Positions 34,949 to 44,804 of a stretch of DNA of 64,000 bases are shown one piece after another. Within the stretch, counting starts at the first letter, position 1, and the number at the start of each line of letters is the position of its first letter. The notes below the pieces were generated by a model. The model made no database searches. It saw nothing but the letters and a program-made list of their open reading frames with translations, and had not been told where the DNA came from. Made by a program: the position numbers and the translations under genes. Source of the DNA: Lindgomyces ingoldianus (Eukaryota; Ascomycota; Dothideomycetes; Pleosporales; Lindgomycetaceae); contig NW_022985162.1 in assembly GCF_010093535.1 (NCBI RefSeq), forward strand, positions 2,392,637 to 2,456,636. Direction: 5' to 3'.

Positions 34949-35018
34949 GAGGGATAAGATATGAGGGATGAGATATGAGGGATGAGACATGAGAGATGAG
35001 ATATGACGGACGAGATAA
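34949..35018. repeat. 14-bp tandem repeat just after a stop codon
   Basis: Five copies of a 14-bp unit close to GAGGGATGAGATAT, begins six bases after the rhodopsin-like gene's stop codon. Copies 1-4 differ by one or two bases; the fifth is more diverged. Probably a replication-slippage minisatellite in the 3' UTR. Confidence 0.8.
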
Positions 35019-35314
35019 CGACGCATATCATGAGTTGGATGAAGGTCATGGTTTCACTTTTGGAAGGACTGGTTCCTCGAGTAATACGCAGATACCCTCT
35101 CACCGGTTTGTTTTGTAAAGTTTTCTATTCATATCGATCCCGACCTCGATTCTTCGACCTGAGATGCTCTTAATAATCGGCATATTGCCTCTTCGCTTTG
35201 GGTAGCCGCTCCAGTAGCCTAGCTTGCCTGGCGCTGTAGATGTCCGCTCAATTGGTTCGCGGGCTACCCTTCCTCTTGCCTTGTGTTTCCAGAAACCAAT
35301 ACCATGATAAAGCC

Positions 35315-35995
35315 TCATGGTACATAAAATGCACCGGCTCCATCACTCCCCTCCCGGGCTAAAGGCCCATGCGCCAGCCCCATACCCATGCTCACCTCCG
35401 CCTGGTCCGGCACCTTCAAAGCCGTCCCCTGCTTCAAATACAGCACCAACCTAAACGCAGTATTCCCATTTAAGTAATACCGGTGCAACCTCTTGCTCCG
35501 TAAAAATCCCAACCTCTCATATAATTTCAAACTCGCGGTATTGGTGACCTCAGTTTCGAGCACGATTTCGTCGGCCTCGCGCGCGGCCATGGCCTCAATA
35601 GCCATGCAGACGAGCTTGGTGGCAATGCCGCGGCCGCGGTGCGATTCTTGGACAGCCAGCATCGCGATGTAGCCCCGGAACGTTCCTGAGCGGTGGGGCT
35701 CGAGTTTGCAGACCACGACGCCGATGAGGTCGTGCGAAGGGGAGAGGGCCTGTAAAGTTGTCAGGTATCAGGATAGTAGAACCTATGGGGTGAGATATAC
35801 CATGTAGCAAAGGTCGCCCCATTGATAGAGGAAATACCTATAGACGTATATGCTGTAGGGTTCGGAGAGATCCTTCGATATCAGCAGACGGATGGCGGGG
35901 AGGTAGGATTCCTCTTTCGAGCTTTCGTATTGCACATATTGAAGTTCATCGACGGGGGGAGCAGATGTGAGGGCCTGAGCATTTTCCTCGCTCAT
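35315..35995 (-). CDS. MAK3: N-alpha-acetyltransferase 30 (NatC catalytic subunit, Mak3)
   Basis: NatC acetylates nascent proteins starting with Met followed by a hydrophobic residue, at the ribosome. Exons 35801-35995 and 35315-35749, across a 51-nt intron in phase 0, give 209 residues. The GNAT core is complete: LSEPYSIYVYRYFLYQWGDL, then LIGVVVCKLEPHRSGTFRGY, then IAMLAVQESHRGRGIATKLV with the acetyl-CoA loop RGRGIA, then EIVLETEVTNTASLKLYERL and GFLRSKRLHRYYLNG. That last segment is the Mak3/Naa30 signature. The ATG at 35995 precedes MSEENAQALT. An in-frame upstream ATG at 36112 would add 39 residues and lies in the shared promoter, so it was not chosen. Confidence 0.94.
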
Positions 35996-36210
35996 CGCCA
36001 CCGATAGCAATGGGGCTCTGCAGAATGTGGGTGGGATAGCGGGGGCGGGGTCGAAACATGGCTGTTGAGATTCACAGGAGCTTTGACCCTCGCCAAGCCA
36101 ATGACATCCCATGACGCCGATCCTTCACAATAAGCATTTCAGGCCCTGGTGTAAACACCAACTTTCTCCCCCTCCCCCTCCCCCTCCCCTCTCCTCTTTA
36201 CTCCCCGCAA
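35996..36210. promoter_or_regulatory. Bidirectional promoter between NatC subunit and PDAT genes
   Basis: 215 bp between divergent starts. It contains GTAAACA at 36151-36157 inside the near-palindrome GGTGTAAACACC, a match to the forkhead core consensus, and a repeated CCCCCT tract at about 36168-36190 just before the PDAT ATG. Pyrimidine tracts at this position are common in fungal core promoters. Binding by a forkhead factor is inference. Confidence 0.45.
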
Positions 36211-38227
36211 ATGTCTTTCCTCCGACGCCGCTTCGGCGGCGGCGGCACCGGCTCCTCCACAGAACCCTCCCGTGAACCCACCCCCGACCTAGACAAAGCA
36301 GACGATCTCCGGGTCATCACGGCCAAGAAGTTGCACAACCTCTCTCAGCCAAAGAATAGCAAAAAGAGGAACTTCTGGATATTCGGGCTGGGCGGTGTTT
36401 TTGGGTTGGTGGTTGCGGCTTTTTTTGCCGGGAGTAATGACATGATTGATTTGTCCGGGTTGGAGGGAATGAATCTAGAGAGTATTTTCGATGCTTTGCC
36501 TGCGGGGTTAATAAGCGATGCGCAGCAGCTACAGGTAAGTGGTTTCTTAATGGTATAAAAGCGGGGGGAACGAGAAAAGAGTGCTGATTTCTGCGGCATA
36601 GTAGAAGCACGAACGGGATGCTGTGAATTACGATTCCTTTGCCGTCGGCCTCCATGCGCGTTCGCAAGGTGTACACGCTTCACATCCCGTTATAATGATT
36701 CCCGGAGTCATTTCCACCGGCCTTGAGTCCTGGGGAACTGAGGAGTCGTCAAGGCAGTATTTTCGCAAGAGGCTTTGGGGTTCGTGGACAATGATGCGGG
36801 CGCTGGTGCTGGACAAAGCACTTTGGAAGAAGCATATCATGCTAGATAAAACTACCGGCATGGATCCACCAGGAATCAAGCTTCGCGCTGCACAGGGCTT
36901 CGACGCCACTGATTTCTTCATCACCGGATACTGGATATGGAACAAGATCCTCGAGAACCTCGCCACCATTGGCTACGATCCCACAAACGCCTTTACCGCA
37001 GCATACGACTGGCGCATGTCGTACATGAATTACGAAAACCGCGACCAATACTTCACTCGTCTCAAAACCCACATCGAAGTCGAAGTCCGCGTCTCGAACA
37101 AAAAGGTCGTCCTTCTCTCCCACTCCATGGGCTCCCAAGTCCTGTACTATTTCCTCCACTGGGTCGAAGCTGAGGGCTACGGAAACGGCGGCCCCTCCTG
37201 GGTTGAGTCTCACGTCGATTCCTGGATCAACATTAGCGGCTGCATGCTCGGCGCCGTGAAAGGCCTGCCTGCTGTCCTCTCAGGCGAAATGAAAGACACG
37301 GCCCAACTCAACGCCTTCGCCGTCTACGGTCTCGAGAAATTCCTTTCACGTCACGAACGCGCAGAAATATTCCGCGCAATGCCTGGAATCTCCTCTATGC
37401 TGCCTATGGGAGGAAACGCGGTCTGGGGCGACGCGGGTTGGGCTCCTGATGATGAACCAGGACAGAACACCAGTTTTGGCAACTTCATCCGATTTCGGGA
37501 TAGCAATTCTACGCTAGCGAGCCAGAACCTCACCATTGAAGATAGCTTACCGTATTTATTCCGCAACAGCGAGGATTGGTATAAAGATATGGTGCAATCG
37601 AGCTATTCACATGGTGTCGCACACACGGCGAAAGTCGTCGAAGACAATCAGCGCATCCCCGCCAAATGGATCAATCCACTAGAAACGCGGCTTCCACTTG
37701 CCCCTCATTTGAAGATATACTGCTTCTACGGCGTGGGAAAGGAGACAGAGCGTGCGTATTATTACAAAGAAGATACTGACCCACTTAGCAAGACAAATGT
37801 GACCATCGACACGAGCTACAGCAACGGGAAAACAGATCACGGCGTGGTAATGGGCGAGGGAGATGGTACGGTGAACTTGCTGTCCGCGGGGTATATGTGT
37901 ACGAAGGGGTGGAGGATGAAGAGGTATAATCCAGCGGGTGTGCAGATTAAGACGTATGAGATGCCGCATGAGCCAGATAGGTTTTCGCCTAGGGGTGGAC
38001 CGAATACGGGTAAGTTCATAAATCTAGTTCTTCGCGTGTCCTGCAGATAATGTGAAGACGATGGGTTTAACGTTTGTGAAGGCGATCATGTCGATATTCT
38101 CGGCCGCTCGTCTCTCAACGATCTGATTCTCCGTGTTGCGGGGGGGAGAGGCGAGCTCATTGAAGAAAGTATCCATTCGAATATTAGGGAGTATGCGGAG
38201 AAAGTCCGTATATATGACAAAGAGTAA
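36211..38227 (+). CDS. LRO1: Phospholipid:diacylglycerol acyltransferase (PDAT, Lro1)
   Basis: PDAT moves an acyl chain from a phospholipid to diacylglycerol, making triacylglycerol at the ER membrane. Exons 36211-36534, 36605-38009 and 38082-38227 join in phase to 624 residues. One transmembrane helix at about 54-74 (FWIFGLGGVFGLVVAAFFAG) leaves a short cytosolic N-terminus, so the catalytic part faces the lumen. Catalytic residues: Ser near 282 in LLSHSMGSQ, Asp in GEGDGTVNLLSAGYMC, and His near 579 in DHVDILGRSSLND. VISTGLESWGTEESSRQYFR and YDWRMSY are LCAT/PDAT-family motifs. The third exon is needed to supply the catalytic His, which supports the splice. It ends IYDKE. Confidence 0.96.
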
Positions 38228-40280
38228 GCCCATTGTAATTTTCGAGACGGTTACGGTCACGAATCACCGCTCTTCAGGAGGGCGTTTTGGATAAGGAGGG
38301 TTCGAAAGAATCAAGCAAACGATACCAGATAGACGAATGTTACGCGAGTTTTTGACGTTAGAGGAATTTTGGTCTGTTGGTTTAGATTTTATTACTTCAC
38401 ATTATGCTTATCTTTAGTATAGCAACTACTTTCTCGATCTATACTCAGAGTTTTCATCACAGTCCTAGCCATCATCATCATCACTACCAACTTCCACAAA
38501 GTTTCACCATAATCTTACACAAATACGCACCACGACAACGAAAAGGGGCACACTGCGACACATACAACAGTTCTCGTACCCCTACCATTTTCCACAACTC
38601 CAACCCCCGAACTGATCATAGATCGATCAGGGTTGTTGTTTCTTCTTCCATATCAACATGCACATTATTGGCAAATTATTGTGATCCTGCACAGGGCTTC
38701 TAGCTTATCTTATTTTAGAACATTAGAACGGCAGGTAGACTCCATGCACGCCGTTTTGGGCTTAGTTCTGGAAAAATTGCCAGTCCAGACGTCACGAGAT
38801 CCGCCGGTGAATTTTAGAACAGCAGTAAGAGCAGGGATCCCATTGTTCGTCCCCTTGGTCTTTTATTCTCACATTGAATCTCGACATATCGGGTGCTATC
38901 TCGAAGTTTTAGAGCCCGGAAACCCCATAACTTGGAATCCTCACAGTTTTACATCTTTAGAACGAGCGAGGGTTACTTGAGACATGAGTTGGAACGCTAG
39001 TGTTTTTGGAGCGGCGGGAGATCAGCAACACGTCGCTACTTGAGTTTGTGTCGATTTTTTGTTCCTTTGGACTAAGCGACTGATGGCCTAGACGAATGTC
39101 TGCTTGACTCTGACGATTTTTGAGCAGCAAGAGAATAGTGACACCCCATCGGTCGAATTTGTCTCAATCTAGTTCCTGTGGATTGAAGGCTAATAAACAA
39201 GACGCGAGTTTGTGTAGGTAGGCTTTTCGGAGTAGCGGAACTCCCGCGACACTCCCGCGACCCTCCATAAGATGAGTTGGTCTATCCTTTTTAGGCCCCC
39301 TTTGAAAAGAACCACCGATATTCTAAACATGGATATGCTCTTTCTTATTGGAGAGCAGCTCGCTGCTCATGTACAGGCGCCTCTAGGGCATCTGGAATCG
39401 GCTATGAAGTAATAACCAAAGAGAATCGATGCCCCAGGGCCCCTCCAGGTGTGCAGAAAGCACCAGAGACTATGTTCCGTCTTTTAGTCTCCTCTCTTAA
39501 CTTCAGGTCGCCCACCATCGCTGCTCTCGTGGGATCCTTCGGTAGAGAAGGGAAAGAACATAGATTGTTCCTCACTACCGTTTAGGTTCTCCCATCCTAG
39601 GTCTGTAACTGTTGTTAGAACTTAGTTGGGAGAATCGAAGTAGTTATTGAAAATTAAATTGGAAGGCCAACCAGACGCTGAAGTACGCTTTTCCGTATTC
39701 TAAATTCGTCCATGGCCAGTCTTGCCGACGTTCAAGTGACCATCGTCCTGGGTATCGGTTCCTTGTATTTTGTTCCTCCATATCGAAGATCCCCCACGGC
39801 TTAATGCCACATTATATTAGTCCGGCTAGGATTCAATTTGTTTGGTTGCGAATATTTGCAGCCGCCGCACATAAAATTGGAAGAACAACCTTTTTACACA
39901 GAGTGATGGAACAGAAAGAAATTCCTTTTTAATCCAGAAATCTAAGCGCGTAACAAGCTGAAGCTTATCTTAGGTTTTAGGGTTATAGAATTTTACTCTG
40001 GAGGCTAAGAGAGGTGTGGAAGCTCAGAAAACGAGATTGCATCCCTTGAGCAGAGGCGCCGCTGACTAAGCGAGTAGGGGATGCGATTGAGGAAGAGCGC
40101 ACGAAACTATCTACTGAGGCGTCAACATCTTCAAAATCATGACAGAAATCACTATTCCACCACCAAATTCCAATGTTAATCATCATTCCTAAACCAATAA
40201 CACCCTTCCTTCGGGTCTTCCCTCTTTGTTCTCAAACTCTTTAGTATATGCGTCTCCATTACAGATAAGCCTTTCAAAAG
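38228..40280. other. Gene-poor region
   Basis: 2 kb without a supported gene. A His-rich short frame (38404-38703) is chance low complexity. Many stops in all frames and moderately AT-rich sequence suggest old non-coding or decayed DNA. The right end abuts the transposase relic. Confidence 0.4.
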
Positions 40281-40397
40281 TCTTTGCCCGCGCTAAAAAC
40301 GCCACAATCTTGGCGCAAACATCGGGGATCCTCAATCCCTGATTTCAATCAAATTTCAATAGATTTCCAGCTATACTACGACTTATTTCATCTCTAC

Positions 40398-40810
40398 ATG
40401 GCGCCTAATCACGATATCGCTACTCGAGCTTTAGTTGTTGCCCTTAAATCGCCATCTGTGGGCAAAACTACCCAACAGGTCGTGTCAATTACTGGACTAC
40501 CAAAGCGCACTGTCGATAGCATCTACGGCCGAGCGATCAAGCGTGGGTTTGATCCTAACGCCGTCCCTCTTGTTATAAAAGACGAATATCTTGAAGATGC
40601 TCCCCGATCTGGCCGTCCAAATAAGCAGACAAGCAAGGTTCAGCAATCTCTCACCTAGAAGGTACGCCTTGACCGATATGGCCGTGAGAAGACATGTGCT
40701 GACCTTGCTGGCGAGCTTAGCCAGGAGGTTATTAGGCTTGAAGGTGGTAATGAGTACAAAGAGGGAAGAGATCACACCCAGAGGAGGCATTTGCTTGTCC
40801 GCCCAATTTG
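40398..40810 (+). mobile_element. Tc1/mariner-like transposase remnant, N-terminal part only
   Basis: A frame from MAPNHDIATRALVVALKSPS reads through TTQQVVSITGLPKRTVDSIY and RSGRPNKQTSKVQQSLT. This is the paired helix-turn-helix DNA-binding part and GRP linker of Tc1/mariner transposases. A stop TAG (40656-40658) interrupts it, but the same frame then continues in family style (KVRLDRYGREKTCADLAGEL) before losing resemblance near 40740. The catalytic DDE domain is not found downstream in any frame, and no terminal inverted repeats could be paired by eye. It is therefore a dead fragment. Boundaries are approximate; the homologous frame may start a little earlier, at 40284. Confidence 0.65.
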
Positions 40811-41378
40811 AAATGTGGCTTTTTTAGTGCCTTGGCGTGGGCAAAGACTTGTGAAAGGCGTATCCGTAATATATCCATAATCCCAAGCCAGTGTATCTTT
40901 GACCTCTCTTCGCGTCCTACCAAAGGGAAGAGCCATGTGTAGATAATTTTAGTTATTCAGAACACCATCCCCCTGATCCGACGCGCTCTTTACTCTCACC
41001 CGAAGCCCCTTGTCGTGCGAGTCCACATTGCCTTTTCAGAGGACCGAGGTGCGGAAAGAAGTACCATGTACTCACTGCAATTCCATTTTAGAGACATTAC
41101 CTCAGCTGCGTGAGTATTTTGAACGCTCTGGGTACTGCCTTATTGCTTGGAACAGGCTTCTTCTCAGAGCGCAAAGGCTCGATCGTGCTGCGAGGAGAGC
41201 GTTTTGGTAGGGTAGAATGGGGGATTGCGTAATGAGATCAGGGAGGGGAACTTGCGTAACGATATTTGCTTGAACGCTTGGGGCTGGGTGGGACAATCAG
41301 ATAGAAAATTTTGCGCAGAGATAGAACTAAGGCAGAATAAAGACGCTAGCAAAATACCTGAATTTCTCGTTACTTCCC
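40811..41378. other. Intergenic region
   Basis: About 570 bp between the transposase remnant and the 3' end of the first Cys-rich membrane gene. Short frames on both strands carry no domain; the missing transposase catalytic part was looked for here and not seen. Confidence 0.4.
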
Positions 41379-42753
41379 TTACTCTGTTCTCTGCCTTGGC
41401 TCTCTAGTGCTACTCGGCCCTTCTCCGTTGCTAGCAGCAGCCTCGTTTCCAGAACGCATGCTGCTAGCTCCCACTTCGTTGTCATGTCCAGCTCGACTAC
41501 TGGGTCCTGTTATTTTACTGGGACCTTCTCCGTTGTCTTCTACTTCAGCTGCAGGGTTACAGCCTTCTAGTTCGGACGCCCTCCTTCCATGCTGCGGCCT
41601 CTGGGGCGCCTCATCCACCAACGGACTTGGGGCGTATTCAGGTCCTGAGGGCTGCTGCAAACTTTCTAATTCGTGCGTCTGCTCGGGTTGCTGTTCCCCT
41701 GGTGTTCCTGCTGCTGCCACCCCAGGTTGCGGATGGCGCGGGCCTTGTCCGTGAATTAGTACTCCTTCGACTGCCGCGTGTGGCGGCGCTGGCAGTGCTG
41801 GTTGCGGCCCTGCTGGTACTGGTATCAGCCCCTGTTGACCCCCAGCTTCTTGAGGAAGACCGCCACCACCTGTCGTCGGCCCTGCAGCTTCCCCCTTCCC
41901 CCACTTCCTATAGATCAGAAGCCCTGCAACTCCTAATAAAATACCACCAATAACAGCTCCAGAAATCAGACCACCTAACTTCCCTCCAGAGATGCCCGTA
42001 CTTGGAGGTGATGTAGGCGACGTTTGAGGAGACGTCGTACTAGAAGTCGAACTAGAAGTCGAACTAGAAGTCGAACTAGAAATCGAACTAGAAGTCAAAC
42101 TCGACGAATTCGACGTCACAACCGTAATAGGCAAAGAGACTGTCCTAGTAGCTCCCCAGTCCCCACCTGTCCAATTCGGCCAGCAATTAACATACAGCAT
42201 TGGGTTCAGATCGCCCACAGACTCGTAAACTGTCCCTGTGACGCAGACGGTTTGCGTGCCAGTTCCAGTGCTAATTTACACCATCGTGTCAGTGATAAGA
42301 TTGCAAACATGCTTCTTGTAAGAGAGAGTGAGGGGAGCAGGGCCAGGGCGTATACCATGTTGTCTTAAATTGATCATTTCTTATAACGCTCCCATTAACA
42401 CAGGCCGTATAAATTGGACAGTCTCCTGTTGTAGGGCAGCAACGACCAAGGGCTGAAGCGGAAAGCCATGTTTCTCCAGGCGTGAGGCAGTGGAATGGAG
42501 AATCTGTGGGGATTGAGGAGTGAGAATACGAATCTCAGAGGTCTAGGAGAAAGCCTTGGTGTGGGAATAACTTACACTTCCCTTGAGTAGACGTATAGCC
42601 AATGATATCGGGCGGGATGGTAGTCTCAGCGCGAGGCTCGATGGTGTGCTGAGCTGCAGAAGTTATCGGGGTGAGGGCTTGGAAAGAGATAGAAATGAGT
42701 AATGATAAAGTTGCGATGAGAACTAGGTATCTGATTCTAACCTTCATCTCCAT
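41379..42753 (-). CDS. Cys-rich single-pass cell-surface protein, paralog A
   Basis: Exons 42576-42753, 42356-42503 and 41379-42270 join in phase to 405 residues. Residues about 4-30 are a signal peptide (VRIRYLVLIATLSLLISISF). The extracellular part, about 85 residues, has paired cysteines: SPFHCLTPGETW, GRCCPTTGDCPIYTAC, TGTGTQTVCVTGTVYES, VNCWPNW. A Ser/Thr-rich linker partly encoded by a 12-bp repeat follows, then one transmembrane helix (GGLISGAVIGGILLGVAGLL, stop-transfer IYRKWGKG), then a long Pro/Gly/Glu-rich cytoplasmic tail. The layout resembles fungal wall-stress sensors (Mid2/Wsc-type) without being an identifiable member. Shares intron positions, phases and a 148-nt middle exon with paralog B. 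Confidence 0.85.
42041..42100. repeat. 12-bp coding tandem repeat in paralog A
   Basis: Five copies of a 12-bp unit near TAGAAGTCGAAC (plus strand). On the coding minus strand they encode repeated Ser-Ser-Ser-Thr-type blocks of the extracellular linker. Because the unit is a multiple of three, copy number can change the linker length without breaking the frame. Confidence 0.85.
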
Positions 42754-43284
42754 AGCCGATATTTTGGCTTTAGCGGGAGGCAAGATTAGAGGCGAAATGT
42801 GGGACACGGCTCATTTTGATGCATGAGTGCTGAACGGTACTGCACCGCTTTAATAGTAAATAACTGCCGAGTGAAGGATGGAAAGCTTACCTAGCCTTCT
42901 GACGAGTAGTATACCGACTTTAGCGACAGTAAGTTGCGTAAGTGAAGAAGCGCGGGCAGCTGAGGTGCGCTTTACTCCAGGAAGGTTGTGTGCTTCCACA
43001 TGGCGTGCCGAGCCGATAAACATCCCGTCACGCTGCTGCATGCGGTGCGAACCAAGACTGAGGCGCAAATGCGATATTGAAATCCTGGGTATCATTCGCG
43101 AGACAGACACTAGTGGCGTGCATGCAGCCAAGTCACAGGATCGCAGCATAGATTGACGCGGGATTTGCCGCAGCCTCACGTTGTTCATATCGTCCATATG
43201 GATTACGAAACTTGAATATATAAGTAATACATACTTTCTCCATCTTGTTGCTGCCTTCAAACTCCCTTTCCCTTCATTTCACTC
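42754..43284. other. Intergenic region between the two paralogs
   Basis: 530 bp holding the promoter of paralog A and the 3' flank of paralog B (both minus strand). The minus-strand frame at 42850-43260 shows no domain. Confidence 0.35.
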
Positions 43285-44448
43285 TCAGAAACGCCGTTCA
43301 ACCCCACCAACCTCCCTCCCATCAACCTCCATAGCGCCAGCCACACGCGAACTCCCGCCCGGCATCTCGCAACACATAGTATCAGACACCTCAACGAGTC
43401 CATGGTCCAGCCTGATCATTCCAACACGGTCTGTATGAATTCCGTCTCCATAGCCGTACCCAGAGTCAGCACTTAGAGCATGGGCTCCTCCACCCGGCAT
43501 AGTGAATGTTTGACTAGGAGCTCCCACCCGATACTGTAAATGACGTCTATTTAAGACCATTCCAAGGAGTGTAAAGAACGTAGCGCCTAGGATGCATCCG
43601 ACAACGGGTCCGGCAATCCAGGCTTTTGAAGGTGATGGGTTAGTGTGAGGGGTTTGGGTTTGTTGGAATCCTGAGATAGGTGGTAATGATGAGGATGTTG
43701 CTGATGAAGAGATAGTAGACCAGGATATCGCAGAGGATGATATCGTAGACGAGGACGCTGCAGAAGGAGACGCTATAGATGAAGCTATCGTACTAGCTAA
43801 GGGTGCCATCGAAGAGAACGTCGGAGATAAAATTGTCCTCGTGGTCATGCCTGACGACATCGTCGTCGTCGTCGTCGTAGTAGCAACAGTAGCGTCCCAA
43901 TTTCCTCCATCCCACTCAGGCCAACACTGATAATTCATAATCGGATCCTGATCTAATATAGAATGATAAACCGTTCCAGTGACGCAAGAAGTTTGCGCCT
44001 TAGAACCGGTACTGTGCCGAGTTAATAGCCGGACGAACTGTGTTTTTTAAACATCAAGAATAATAGTAGATATTCAGGTATGCACGAACCAAGTACGTTG
44101 ATAAACATCATTTGCCATAACACTTCCCCTCAAACATGTTGTAGCCATAAAGCAATCGGGCTTTGCGGTGAGGCAGCATTGACCGTATAAACCGAATGTT
44201 TGCCATGCAGAGCTTTCGCGACAAGTGTAGGGAGAGACTAGAAAATGACATTAGTGGGCATAGGTAGAATAATCGGGGAGTGTCTACATACATTCGCCAG
44301 ATATGTATGTGTATCCAATGAGATCTGGCGGCAGACCACTCTGCCTCCTCACGAGCAGTGGAGAAGGGGCTGTTATAGTGGCAGAATCAACATAGGAACT
44401 CGGCAAAAAGAGAATCTGTGTTGACCGGAGAGAGGCATGTATCAACAT
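43285..44448 (-). CDS. Cys-rich single-pass cell-surface protein, paralog B
   Basis: Exons 44292-44448, 44090-44237 and 43285-44011 give 343 residues. The ectodomain parallels paralog A block by block: GLPPDLIGYTY against PPDIIGYTS, SPYTCRESSAWQTFG then GQCC against SPFHCLTPGETW then GRCC, ATTCLRGSVMANDVYQRTC against TACVNGSVIRNDQFKTTC, SCVTGTVYHS against VCVTGTVYES, QCWPEWDGGNWDAT against NCWPNWTGGDWGAT. Then come a Ser/Ala/Thr-rich linker, a transmembrane helix (WIAGPVVGCILGATFFTLLG) and a shorter cytosolic tail unlike that of A. The N-terminus (MLIHASLRSTQILFLP) is a weaker signal peptide than in A; an unseen upstream exon remains possible. Ligand and signalling role unknown. Confidence 0.8.
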
Positions 44449-44804
44449 ATTCGCGAGCTAGGTTCAGATATGTGGAGAAATAAAGGAAGCAGACCTAAGA
44501 GTTATGGAGAACGAAAGAAAAATTCTCGTTAGGGTATCACCAGTATTCAAATTAAAAAATATCTAAGGCCTTCATAATTAGAAGACTGGTGTTAGATTGA
44601 AACCCAGTATCCGGACTTCAGTATATCTCAGTAACGCACACTAAGCCTTACACTCATCCCGTAATTGGTCAGGTTCGAATTCCTCGTAACACGTGACTTG
44701 TCTGGGACTTCAGCCTTGCAGGGGCAAATCGGTAGTCCGATGATGTGGTAATAGTACGGGCCGGTATCCGGATATCTTGGAGTAGAGTGATGTGGTTTAG
44801 AATT
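44449..44804. other. Intergenic region
   Basis: 356 bp between the start of paralog B and the stop of Rqc2, both on the minus strand, so it carries the promoter of paralog B and the Rqc2 3' UTR. A GGTTCGAATTCC at about 44670 looks like a tRNA T-arm, but no matching cloverleaf could be built. Confidence 0.4.

Noticed and set aside
38404..38703. His-rich short frame after PDAT
   Set aside because: Simple-sequence translation of CATCATCAT repeats without other coding support.
44640..44700. tRNA-like T-arm sequence GGTTCGAATTCC
   Set aside because: No matching acceptor, D-arm or anticodon stem could be paired around it.
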